From: Canna indica
Taxonomy: Eukaryota > Streptophyta > Magnoliopsida > Zingiberales > Cannaceae
Direction of reading: 5' to 3'
NCBI GenBank assembly: GCA_034359265.1
Contig: CP136890.1
Coordinates: 42,134,501-42,198,500 of the forward strand
DNA length: 64,000 nt
Position 1 is the first letter of the stretch. Each line of letters begins with the position of its first letter. The notes below the pieces were generated by a model. The model was not told the DNA's origin and did no database searches. It saw only the letters and a program-made list of their open reading frames with translations. The translations under genes were made by a program, and so were the position numbers. Below are positions 1 through 10,525 of this stretch, piece by piece.

Positions 1-1584
1 TTTTGAAGGACTATGACTGCACGATCATGTACCATCCAGCAAAGGCTAATATGGTGGCTGATGCTTTGAGCAAGAAGTCTATGGGCAGTCTGGCGCATTT
101 GGCAGTCAGGAGGAAGCTGTTGGCTCAGGATTTGGCCATGTGTTCTGATGGCGGGGCAGTCTTATTAGTGTCAGCTTCTGGTGCACTGGTGGCTCACTTG
201 AGGGTACAGTCCACGTAGGTTGACATACTGCGAGCAACGCAGGAGGAGGATGCCTTTTGTGCACTCACTAAGGATCTGGCCAGGAGAGGCGATGCTGATA
301 ATGGTTATGGTATTGACTCGAAGGGCATTCTGAAGTATAAAAATAGGATAGCCATGCTAGATATGGCCGAGGTTCGCAGGCAAGTGCTAGAGATGGCCCA
401 CCGATCCATATACAATATGCATTCGAGAGCCACAAAGATGTACCGAGATCTAAGGCAGAATTATTTATGGAAAGGCATGAAAAGAGAGGTGGTCGAGTTC
501 ATGTCTAAGTGCTTAGTGTGTCAGCAGGTTATGGCTGAGCACTTAAAGCCGGCAGGGTTGCTCCAGAACCTAGAAGTATCACAGTGGAAATGGGAGAAGA
601 TAACCATGGATTTTGTGATGGGGTTGCCACAGTCTGGGAATGACAATAATTCTATCTGGGTAGTGGTGGATCGCCTAACCAAGACATCGCATTTCATACC
701 GGTCAGAATGACCTTTTCAGCCGAGTAGTATGCGAGGTTGTTCTTGGATCGGATCGTCGCTTACCATGGTGTTCCTGTATCGTCATGTCAGATCGGGGTA
801 CTCAGTTCACGGCTCAATTCTGGCAGTCTTTCCAGGAGGCATTGGGCACTAAGGTTTGGTTCAGCACTGTATTTCACCCCCAGATACATGGTCAGTCGGA
901 GCAGCCCATTCAGACATTGGAGGATATGCTGAGAGCATGTGTCCAAGATTTGGAGGGCAGTTGGGAGAGACACTTATCCCTGATTGAGTTTGCCTATAAT
1001 AATAGCTATCACAACAGCATCGAGATGGCCCCATTTGATGGTTTGAGGCAGGGGATTCCCTTATGATGGGACCTGACCTGGTAGAGGAGGAAGTAGAAAA
1101 GGTGAAGTTAATCAGAGAGATGTATGCTGATGAAAAGGCCGGGGAGGTAGAACTTATCGAGGGGGACATGGTGTTTCCCAAGGTGTCCCCTATGAAAGGG
1201 GTGGTGAGATTTGGTAAGAAAGGAAAGCTAAGCCCTAGGTTCATTGGGTCGTTTCCTCTTCTCAGGCGTAGGGGAGCGGTTGCATATGAGTTGGCCTTAC
1301 CTCCCAGTATGGATCGGGTGCATCCATTGTTCCATGTATCTGTGCTGAAGAAGTATGTTCGAGATGAGTCTCATGTGATAGATCCTACCGCAGTAGAGAT
1401 GGATTTAGCTATCTCATATGAGGAGCGACCAATTGAGGTGCTACATTGGTAGATTAGAAAATTGAGGTCCAAGGAGATTCCTTTGGTTAAGGTCTGGTGG
1501 GAGCACCATTCCGGGCAAGAGGCCACCTCGAAAGTGGAGCAGGATATGAGGGAGCGTTATCCTTCATTGTTTAATGACTGGTGA
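1..1584 (+). pseudogene. pol: gypsy pol 3' end: RNase H tail, integrase, chromodomain-like tail
   Basis: Only the last part of pol is present. Positions 3-218 encode the end of RNase H and the linker (motif [15 protein letters not shown]). Positions 354-728 carry the H2C2 zinc-binding part of integrase (AHRSIYNMH...CLVCQQV) and the first catalytic Asp (ITMDFVMGLP). About 785-1040 carries the second Asp (SDRGTQFTAQFW) and the final catalytic-region motif (FAYNNSYHNSI). Positions 1063-1584 contain the integrase C-terminal GPF-like region (PLFHVSVLKKYV) and a chromodomain-like end (ERYPSLFND). In-frame stops fall at 216, 726 and 1450, and the reading frame changes twice near 780 and 1060, so this copy cannot encode integrase. 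The natural stop is TGA at 1582-1584. Confidence 0.88.
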
Positions 1585-1630
1585 GTCCTTGAGTTTCTTT
1601 TCCAAAAAAATCGAGGACGATTTTTTCTTT

Positions 1631-1642
1631 AAGGTGGGAGGA
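1631..1642 (+). promoter_or_regulatory. polypurine tract of gypsy element
   Basis: Purine-rich AAGGTGGGAGGA lies directly before the LTR TG. The minus-strand copy near 56474-56490 has a similar purine run at the same place. In LTR retrotransposons this primes plus-strand DNA synthesis. Confidence 0.75.
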
Positions 1643-1941
1643 TGATAATATCCTAGATATTTTTATTAATTTTTTCCCTTTTATTGTTTGTGTTTGCCAG
1701 CCTAGCGGGCTAGTTCGAGGTCGAGCCGAGTCGACTCATGGTCCGGTGCGAGCTTGTGATCTTGGGTAAGTTGAATTATGAAATATAATCATATGGCTAA
1801 ATGATTTGATTATGTTGCATGTGGATGTGCATGTGTTTGTTGCGTGTATTTATTCTAGGGATTAGTATGGGTTAGCGGGTTGCAGATCCGGGTTGAGGCA
1901 GATGCGGGTTAGAGAAGATTAGGGTTGAAGGGGTGCAAGGG

Positions 1942-1950
1942 ATTATAAAA
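1942..1950 (+). promoter_or_regulatory. TATA-like box of gypsy LTR
   Basis: ATTATAAAA followed by a C run. Equivalent TATA plus C-rich context occurs in the LTR fragment at about 8646 and, on the minus strand, near 56162, so it probably sets the LTR transcription start. Confidence 0.6.
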
Positions 1951-3394
1951 TCCCCCCCCCCACTAGGGCTTGCGGCTCCCTATTGGGGCCGCACCAGCTG
2001 TGAAAGGGGAGAGGAGCTAGTCGCCCCTGTCCCCTTCCTTGCAGCCGCCGTCCGCAATCCGCAGCCGCTGAGCCGAGCTTTCCTCCTTCATCTCCTTCTC
2101 CTTTCTCTTGGAGCCGAGCAGAGAGGAGCAGCCCAGCCTAGCCGAGCCGCCCCTCTGCCTCTTCCCCTTTCTTAAAGCCGGCGGCTTGGAGTGGAGCCGC
2201 CGCCCCCTCTTCCCCCTTCCTTGAGCCGAGCCGCCATCCGTTGCAGCCGGATTCGAAGGCCGTCGATCGAAAATCCTCCTCTAATCTTTCTTCTTGTTCG
2301 GATGAGTGGTTTTACCCCTCCTTCTTTTTGGGTTTCTTCGAATTCTTGAAGCCGTTCTTGAAGGCAAGGACGTTCTAGATTTGTTTTTTGACGATCTCTT
2401 GAATTCTCGTCGTTCCTTTTGGTTGTAGTACTTGAGGAGGCCCTAAACCCTTCCCTATAGGGCTCGACAGCCCTAGGATGATCATAGGGGTGCTCGGCCA
2501 AGGTGGAGATAAGAGTGCCCTCTAGGTGTTTGATAAAATGCTTAACAGAGGATCTTTGTGTGTTCTTGAGACCTATGCCTTAAATCACTTAAATCGCTTG
2601 TTAATTTAGGTTCTTATATGCCAAAGCATGCCTTGCAATAAATCTGTGATTTTTGGATATAACTCATGTTTTTCAAAAATTAAGATTTTGATATTGATGC
2701 CATATGTGTTCTTGAGATGGGTTCTTGATCATGATGCTTAATTCTTGTTTAAAGATGTTGTTGATGCTTGTTAGCCTTGTTTAATAAGTATGAAAGTTGT
2801 GAGATTTATCTCAAGTTTAGTATTTCTATTTTGATGACAATTAAGGACTAATTTCTGTAAATTTAGAATTTATTTTCATAATATGCTGAAAATTCAATGT
2901 TGCTGGAATTTCATGCTGAGATGATAAATCTGTATTGATTTTGGAATACTTCTTGTGGTGTGTATAGTTCTCTGAACATAGTCATGTAACCTATCGTTTT
3001 GACCAGAAAATATAATCCGGAGTCATAGGACACACGCTGGAGACCAGATTCCGGTTAGATAGACCAGTTTGGGGCTCAACAGTAAACTGAGAATAAAATC
3101 CTAAAACAAAACCCTAATTTTGTTGATGATAAATTTTAATTGCATAATTAAAATACAAGGGGCAGCATAATTTGTTATGAACCAACAAATAAATGTTATG
3201 CATAAAATAAACCCTCACGCGTATATGACATTACGGGTCTAGGAGTTGGGATCGGGTATTGGGTGTTGTGGAGTTTTCCCAATAGAGACAACCCTAAGAT
3301 ACTGTAGGAGATATTTGACCTAGGTCATGTTGTGTCATATCTTATTGAATGGCGGAGAGGCTGGGTTAGGAGCCAGATTGCGGGCTAGGCCCGG

Positions 3395-3850
3395 AAGGTT
3401 GGATGGCTAATTCCCAACTTGTGGAACAAGTTCGGATGGGTAAATCCCGATTGTTCCTAGGTATCTTGTGGAACAAGTTCGGACGGAAAAATCCCGATTG
3501 TTCCCAAGATTCTATATTTAAAGGAATAAGTTCAGATGAGTGAATCCCAATTATTCATACGTTATCTTTTGAAACAAGTTCGGATGGGCAAATCCTGATT
3601 GTTCCTGTGTGGCTTTAGGGAATAAGTTCGGATGGGCAAATCTCGATTATTCCCGAGTTTCTTTTAAGGAATAAGTTCTTACGGGCAAATCCTGATTATT
3701 CCTGTGATATCTTAAAGGGACAAGTTCCGAACGAGCGATTCTCGATTGTTCCTTCGTGTCTCGTGGAGCAAGTTCGGACGGGCCAATCCTGATTGCTCCC
3801 GAGTTTCTTTATATTAGGATAAGTTCGGATGGGCCAATCCCGATTATCCT
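3395..3850 (+). repeat. array of about 10 imperfect inverted-repeat units in the gypsy LTR
   Basis: Nine units of about 35 bp separated by 12-18 bp spacers, plus a shorter first unit, each have the form GGAACAAGTTCGGA-loop-TCCCGATTGTTCC. Arms are seen at 3423-3457, 3470-3504, 3523-3557, 3571-3605, 3619-3653, 3668-3702, 3717-3752, 3765-3799 and 3816-3850. Arm sequences differ between units but remain complementary: GGAACAA/TTGTTCC, GGAATAA/TTATTCC, GGAGCAA/TTGCTCC, AGGATAA/TTATCCT and, at 3395-3420, GGTTGG/CCAAC. Confidence 0.85.
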
Positions 3851-4523
3851 TGTATGGTTGCTGCCTTAGGGGCATGGTAGGCTTAGGCCTGATGCACTTC
3901 ACTACTAGAGGGTTGGATGCCTTTGGGCATGTGGTGGCCAGATGGCCTGTTAGCTAGTCACTCCATTGTGACTATTCCTGCTTGAGTAATGAGTTTTGCT
4001 TTATGCTTCATATCTCTGTTTAGTTTTTCGTGTGGTTGGTAGAACTGCTCACTGAGTTCTTCGAACTCGCCCGTCGTCGTTGTTTTTGTTTTGCAGAGCC
4101 TGACCGGTGAGTTGGGTTGGAGCACTTGGAACAACTGAAGGGCAAAGGAGCTACATTGATCTTATAACAGTTCTAGTTAGGGGCCACAGTCGAGTCTGTA
4201 GTAGTTTTGTCATGCACTTGTGATTTGGTGTTTTGGAGTTGTAGGCCCGTGGAGACATTCGTGTCTTTTATTCAGTTTTTATTTGTTAAAGGAACTGTCG
4301 CTCTTTGATTCATTTTCTTTCCGCACAGCCTATATGCACGTATACCCTTTGTTAAAACTTTATTGTTTAAATGTAATCTTTTAGTTTCTCTTTTATAATA
4401 AAAATGGTTTATTCCTTTCGCTATCTTTTTCTGTGTTGGCATGTGCATGAGTTAGGCTGTGGGGTATAGCCTATATGCATGCATACCTTGGCTGGTCACG
4501 TGACCCTGCGTTGGGGAGTGACA

Positions 4524-5338
4524 TTAAGCCTCAAACACAAAGACAACCACCCAATCTATCAAACCTAGCAACCTAGGTTTACACAAGTTCAAATACAATG
4601 AAATAAACACCAAAATACAAGTAATGAAGCAAAATACAACAACACAAATACCTAGATCCAACGCAATGAATCCTAGCTCCTCTTGATGCCTTGATGATGA
4701 ATCAAATGAAGCTTGAAGGCAAACTCAAGAAAGAAGATTCAAGGCTAGGGTTTTTGCAAATGACTTTAAAACATAAATGTTATATAAGGATTACCTCTCA
4801 TTTGGATTCAATAAAAATATCTAAAAAATCAAAATCCTTAAGAATCAAAATCTAATTTTTCGGGTCTAGTACAAATTTTTGAAAAATAGAAATTTTATAA
4901 TCTCCCGGGTCAAATATGGGTATGATAAAAGCTTCCAAAAATTGATTTTACGTAAAGAATAATTACTGGCACTTTTGGTGCCAAGAAAATGTCTATGTCA
5001 TATAGCCCTCCAAGGAGCTCCCTAGGCTTAGTGAATTTCATGGCATTTTCTAATTTTTTGGGTTTTCATATTTTGGGGTTTGGGTTTGGTTTTTGGATTT
5101 CTTTGCATCATCATGAGGATTTACAACATATTCTAGACACTCTAAACTTAAAGTCTATCTTCCCAAAGAATCTCGAGCGTCGACGAGCGTCCTTGCCGAT
5201 TTCTCCAATGTTTTCGATCGCGGACGTCATGCGCTAACCGACTTAGAACCTGAAAGTATTTCTCAATAAAACATTTGTTCCATATTTGTTATCATCAAAT
5301 TCGAGATTAAGACCAATGTATAAAACATTTGGCCAACA
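4524..5338 (-). repeat. Sirevirus LTR (copy B), truncated
   Basis: On the minus strand it begins TGTTGGCCAAATG at 5338 and is homologous to 51074-51884, 9892-10088 and 36085-36284. The left limit is the end of the inserted gypsy LTR. No coding sequence seen. Confidence 0.72.
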
Positions 5339-8300
5339 ATCTCCCCCTTTTTGATGATGACAAACATCTTTAAGAAAATATATCATTTAAGAACAAATGA
5401 TATCAAACATTGGATTTCTCCCCTATCAATATGCATATCTATGAAAATAAACTCCCCCTATCTATATGCATGGTTTCCTAATTTTCTTTCCTTTTTACCT
5501 AGATTTTTCTCCCCCTTTTAACATAACTCAAAAAGGGCAAGAAAAGTCAAAAAGTCAAAGTTGAAACTCTAAAACATTTTTCAAAACCGCGAAAGTCTCA
5601 ACTCAAGGGATGAAAGCCAAACATCGAATAAGAGACTAAGTCATACATGATATCGTGAAATGATAAATGAAATCCAAAACCAAGAATCATGCAGTAACTT
5701 AAGTATCAGTCAAATAGTCAAAAATCATTTTAGAAATGATTTTTCTCATCAAATGACTAGAACGATATCATAAGTGAATTTAAAATATCATACTTCAAGT
5801 CTCATTTGAAAATCTAATGAAAATTTAAAGTATCGGAAAAATGAGCAACTTGAGAAGAGTGATACTTCAGTGGCATTTTCGTAAATAAATGAAATTTTTA
5901 TGACATTTCTAGAAGTCATTCAAACTTTCAAAATACAAAGATATCGTCATGTAATTCATGTATATCAGGTTTGAAGTGAAAAGAATGTCATTTGATCAAA
6001 ATATGAACTTAGCACGATTTCATTCAAAATTGGCATGAAAACATGAAAATGGCTAAGTATCAAATTTTGCTATCTACTCATGTTTTCTCTAACTTAGACA
6101 TCTAGACATCAAATATGAGTGAATCTAAGTATATGAGTCAAGTTTGGGCTTAAAATGAAATTTCTAAGTCATTCTGTTGACTTATGCCAAAGTATACTTC
6201 AAGTTTACAAAAATCAAATTTTTAAATTCATATAAAATCATATAAAATCATATTTTTGACGAATTTTTTTGACACTTTAATTGGACAAACTAGATTTTTC
6301 AGGGAATCTACAGGTTTAAGAATCAGTCAAAAATCAATTTTCTATAAATTCATAAAATTCCTGAAAGTCCAAGGGTATTTTCGTAAATTTTAGGTATTTT
6401 TTCAAAACTTGTCAATTTTGTTTAAAACTTTCTAGACACCGCTGAATGATTATTTAAGATGCATGTGCCAAGTTTGAGCTCAAAATGAATTCTCTAAGTT
6501 CATTTTTCATCATATCTTGATTTCAATGGAAAAACCGATATTTCTAGCTATCATTCAATTTATCAAAATCATTCCTAGGAATAATTTTACTCAAGCAATG
6601 GTGTGAATGATATTAGAAATGGATTCAAAATGGTATACATGAGTTTTCATTTGAAGTTTTTGACAAGAAATCAAAGTATCTGAAAAATGAGTATTTCAAA
6701 TAAGTGATACTTTGTGTTTCCGAAATCCAACTTCAAAATTCCATTATAAATCAGATTCTTGATAAAAAATTTTGAAATTTTTACGCAACAAACTAGATTT
6801 TTCAATGAAAGAACAATTTCAAGAATCATCGCAAAATGAATTTTCTACATTTTTCTAAAATTGATTGAAAATGCTGAAATTTCATTGGCATTTCTGTAAT
6901 TTTCAGTCATTTTTCAAAACATGCTCAATTTTTATTCAAACATTTATGACACTACATAATGATCATATGAAGGGTGTAAGTCAAGTTTGAGATGAAAATT
7001 ATGTCATTAAGTTAAGATATCAACCTAGCATTGTTTCATTCAAAACTAAGCTAGTTATCATGAAACTTGCTAAGTGGTAATCTTATCGTTTACTCATGGT
7101 TTTTCAAATTTAAACCTATGGACACCTAACATGAGTAAATCTAAATATGTTACTCAAATATGGATTGAAAATGAGACCTCTAAGTCAATTTGTTGACTTG
7201 GGTCAACTTGGTTCAAAAGAGGTTATCATGACATGACATCTATATCATTTTATCCATATCCATATAAATTTTTCATTCTAAATGCATGGAAATATGTCAT
7301 ACCTATGTTTATAAAGTTTGGACTTAAAATGAAGTGTCCGAGTTGATTTGTTGACTTGGGTCAAACTTTTCCAAGTTTAAGTCACTTAAAGTGATCTTAT
7401 TATCACCTTGTTCATCTACACATGAATTTTCATGTTTAAACACCTAGAATCATGTCATGTGTGTATGTAAACATGTTTATTGGGTGTAGACTTAAAAACG
7501 AAGTCTCTAGTGACAAATCTTAACATAGAGCATGTTTCATTCAATCACGATATCATGAAATTACCTAAGTTATCAATATTTTACCTACTCATGAAATTTC
7601 ATATATTTATCATGAAAAAACAATCATGAGTATAGAGACATCATTATATCACAAGTATTCAAGTATTATACTAAGATTTTTGCAAAATCAAACTCATACC
7701 TCTTTCAGTAGAATTTTGCCAAACTTGTCATTTACTTTTCAATTTTCTTCTTGATAGCATAGCCTTCCATTTACATTCTCAACTTTCAAGTAGACTTCAT
7801 TAGTAGATTGAATGAAACTAGAGCTACTAGCAAACAACCCAAACCAAATAGCAAAGAGAAAAATCAAGTATCATTTTCAAAATCCACTTTGCTAAATAGT
7901 TTGAAATCCGTTTCAGAATATGTTTTCATGAATCCGAAATGAATTTTAAGAGATCACAAATGTAATATTAATGAAAAATTGATCTCCAACCCTTCCTATT
8001 GGTTGAAAACCGAAAGGCCACAATGAGCCTACGATTTGGAACCGCAAGGTTGCATGAGCCCGTTATAGACTACATAGGTCTCCGAAGAGATCGGAAATCA
8101 AAAATGTCTTTGAAAACATATAATGAGCGGGAAAATAATCAATCTAAGCAAGTGTCATGAACTCTAACTATTAATGGACCAATTGAAGTTAAGAGATGAC
8201 ACCAAAGTATTTGATGCCAACTTTACCATGGGCATCTGGTCTAAGTGAAGACTTTGAAGTTGCAACCATGTAGGGATCCTTCCTTCAACTCATTGGTCAA

Positions 8301-8362
8301 CTTCAATTCTTCAATCTCCTTTATCCTTGTGTGGTAGCTCCCCCTACAAAAGAGCATGAGAC
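5339..8362 (-). repeat. Sirevirus 3' interior, AT-rich, degenerate internal repeats
   Basis: About 3 kb without a credible ORF. The minus strand has several G-runs of polypurine type (complements of CTCCCCC at about 5340, 5450 and 5510). Motifs recur: a block near 5700-5890 reappears near 6550-6720, and the phrase CAAGTTTG(G/A)...AAAATGA recurs near 6140, 6470, 6985 and 7315. Positions 51885-53779 are homologous. The family is known for a long noncoding stretch between pol and the 3' LTR; the extent here is inferred. Confidence 0.6.
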
Positions 8363-9891
8363 TTTGCGAGTTTGCGAACTCGGGTAAGTAGGAATATGAG
8401 TCATGTAACCTTGCTTGTGTAGATTAATTTATTTAATTTTTACTTTGTGTATGCATAATTGTTTAATTATGTCACATGTAGGTGTGCGTGTATTGGATGA
8501 TTATACAGAGAATAGGATTAATTAAGTTAATTTGATTATACGGAGAATAGGATTAATTAAGTTAATTTAAGTTAGCCAGTTCGGGTTTGACTTGAGGCAG
8601 ATGCGGGTTGGAGAAAGGGTTAGAAGGGTTAGGGTTGAGGAGGGAGTATAAAACCCCCTCCCCTTGGCTTGTGGCTCCCTATTTGGAGCCGCACAAGCTT
8701 TGAAGAGAGAAGCAGCCGCCAAGCCCAGCCACCAACCACCCCTCTCTCCTCTTCTCCTTCACCTTGGAGCCGCCACCCTTGGAGCCAAGCCGCCGGGCCT
8801 TCCCTCTCCTTCTCTCTTCCTTCTCTTTGGAGCCGAGCCGAGAGGAGCCAGCCAGCCCCTCTCTCTTCCTCTCCTCAAGCTGGCAGCTTGAGGTGAGCCA
8901 TCGCCCCCTCTATTCTCCCTTCTTGAGTCGAGCCGTCATCTTTGAAGCCAAATTTGAGGGCTATCATCCGGGATTTCTTCTAATCATCCTTCCAAATTAG
9001 GTGTGTGGTTTTACCCTCCTTTCTTTCGGGTTTCTTCGTCTTCTTGAGCCGTTCTTGAAAACAAGGTGTTCTTGTTGGATTTTACCGTTGGTTTTTGAGT
9101 TTTCATCGTTCTTTTTTATTGCCGTGTTTGAGAAGACCCTAAACCCTTTCATACGGGGTTCGGCAACCCTAGGACGACCCTAGGGGTGCTCGGCCAAGGG
9201 TGCAGCAAGGGTGCCCTCAAGGTGTTCGATGAAATGTCCAAGTGAGAGATTTTGGTTATCTTGTAGTTTATGCTTTGAATTGATTATTAAAATGAGTTCT
9301 TATATGTTCAAGCATGCTTAGTATTTAATCTGTGATTTTTGGAGAAAATCATGTTTTTGAATATTTGAATCTCGAAGTTGATGTCATGAAGGTTCTTGCA
9401 AGATGAGTTCTTGATTTAAATGCTTGATCTTTAGGGTAGTTCTTAATTAAAGATGATGGTAGTGCTTGAGAATCTTGTTTAACAATATGGTTTTTGGCGA
9501 GATTTATCTAAATGCTCACCGAGTTCTTTGAACTCACCTGTTATCGTTGTTTTATTTTGCAGTCCTAGTTAGGGTCGTAGTTGAGTCCTTTTGTAGTGTG
9601 TTATGCACTTTTGTTGGTTTTAGGAATTGTAGCCCTTGAGGGAATTTTATGTCATTTCATTCAGATTTTAGTGTATTTGGTCTGTTGGACTTGATGTATT
9701 ATTTTCGCATTTTATTCGTTGCTAAAACTTGCTTATGATGAACTCTGTTTTGATTTATAGTTGAAATAAAAACTTGTTGATTTATTTCCGCTATTGTTTA
9801 TTCTTGTGAGTTTGCATATACATGGCTTAGGCTGTGGGGTATAGACATGTATACCCTGGCCGGTCACGTGACCCTGAGTTGGGGCGTAACA
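8363..9891 (+). repeat. gypsy LTR fragment, 5'-truncated and internally deleted
   Basis: Homologous to 1643-4523: it starts in the segment GAACTCGGGTAAG, has the TATA and C-rich leader near 8645, the GGGTGCTCGGCCAAGG segment near 9183 and ends GGGGCGTAACA. It lacks the first about 100 bp and the whole hairpin array. A 36-bp segment is duplicated in tandem at about 8500-8570 (GGATTAATTAAGTTAATTT). Confidence 0.75.
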
Positions 9892-10088
9892 ATAAACCTA
9901 AACTCTATCTTCCCCAAGAATCTCGAGCGTCGATGAGTGTCCTTGCCGATTTCTCCGATTTTTTTGATCGCAGACGTCGTGCGCTAACCGACTTGGAACT
10001 TGAAAGTATTTCTAAATGAAACATTAATTTCATATTTGTTATCATCAAATCGGAGATTAAGACCAAGGTAGAATACCTTAGGCCAACA
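9892..10088 (-). repeat. Sirevirus LTR 5'-end fragment
   Basis: Minus strand begins TGTTGGCC at 10088 and matches the first about 200 bp of the LTRs at 5338 and 51884. It abuts the gypsy LTR end at 9891. It may be the remnant of the other LTR of copy B after deletion (inference). Confidence 0.65.
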
Positions 10089-10089
10089 C

Positions 10090-10525
10090 TGGCTCCCTAT
10101 GACTCTTCGGCTTCACCCTCCTCCAACCAGATCCGTTCTACTCATAACCCGGATCTGATGGATTCTTCTCTAGTAAATATTCCCCTCTCTTTCTCTAACT
10201 CAATTTCTCTTCCATCCGCCCCACTCCCCTCTCCTTCTTCTGTCCCTCCGCACCACTACATGGAGGAGATGATAGATGACCTATCCTTCATCTTCTCCAC
10301 CCATCGCCCTGTTGTTCTGCCCTCCCGACCTGCTCTTCCTCCTCGTCGAGCTCCCAAACCACCGCAACCCCCCGATCCCTCTCCTCCCCTTCAGGTCCTT
10401 CATGCCCTAAACGTGCTCGTGGACGTGAGGAGGTTCCTCCTGGTGATCTACCTGCTACGTCCAAAGCTGCCGATGCCGAAGCTGTGGCCATTATCCCCGA
10501 TCCTCCCTCCGTGAGTTCCCCATGA
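10090..10525 (+). pseudogene. LINE ORF1 C-terminal remnant
   Basis: Proline/serine-rich sequence ends in a basic patch (KRARGREEVPP, about 10407-10440) and stop TGA at 10523-10525, which overlaps the ORF2 ATG (10522). This layout is typical of plant L1 ORF1, an RNA-binding protein. The N-terminal RNA-recognition part is absent or unrecognisable and the frame is not open throughout. Confidence 0.55.

Larger units (their letters stand above)
1..4523 (+). mobile_element. Ty3/gypsy chromovirus (Tekay/Del-like), 3' part
   Basis: The 3' end of a gypsy retrotransposon enters the window in RNase H, runs through integrase and a chromodomain-like tail, a polypurine tract and a complete 3' LTR (1643-4523). 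The 5' LTR, gag, protease and most of RT lie left of the window. The same family recurs in opposite orientation at 53780-64000 and as an LTR fragment at 8363-9891. It sits inside a Sirevirus LTR, whose sequence resumes at 4524. The lineage call rests on the integrase/chromodomain order and on my recognition of Tekay/Del proteins, so clade level is less certain than superfamily. Confidence 0.9.
1643..4523 (+). repeat. gypsy 3' LTR (2.9 kb)
   Basis: Starts TGATAATATCC after the polypurine tract and ends in GTGACA. Boundaries agree with the minus-strand LTR at 53780-56473, which runs TGTAATATCC to GCGTGACA. It contains a TATA-like box near 1942, a GC-rich proline-codon-like stretch (about 1975-2260) and an array of hairpin units (3395-3850). 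No genuine protein is expected from it: short open frames inside are shadows of the GC-rich leader. Confidence 0.85.
4524..8362 (-). mobile_element. Sirevirus-type copia element (copy B), 3' portion
   Basis: Minus-strand element consisting of an LTR (4524-5338, cut on its left by the gypsy insertion) and the AT-rich interior upstream of it. At the LTR/interior junction the complement reads CATCAAAAAGGGGGAGAT then TGTTGG, the same polypurine/LTR junction as in the Sirevirus at 20425-20446. The homologous copy C lies at 45872-53779. No gag or pol coding remains in the window for this copy. The right part is lost at 8362, where a gypsy LTR fragment begins. Confidence 0.75.

Noticed and set aside
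1933..2501. Proline/serine-rich open frames in the LTR leader (also 8664-9183 and 55617-56153)
   Set aside because: They fall in the GC-rich R/U5-like part of three gypsy LTRs, are not conserved in one frame and have no domain.
3395..3850. Regularly spaced hairpin units resembling a CRISPR array
   Set aside because: The sequence is a plant LTR, the 12-18-bp spacers are not unique acquired sequences, and the units diverge like ordinary tandem repeats. Reported as an LTR hairpin array instead.
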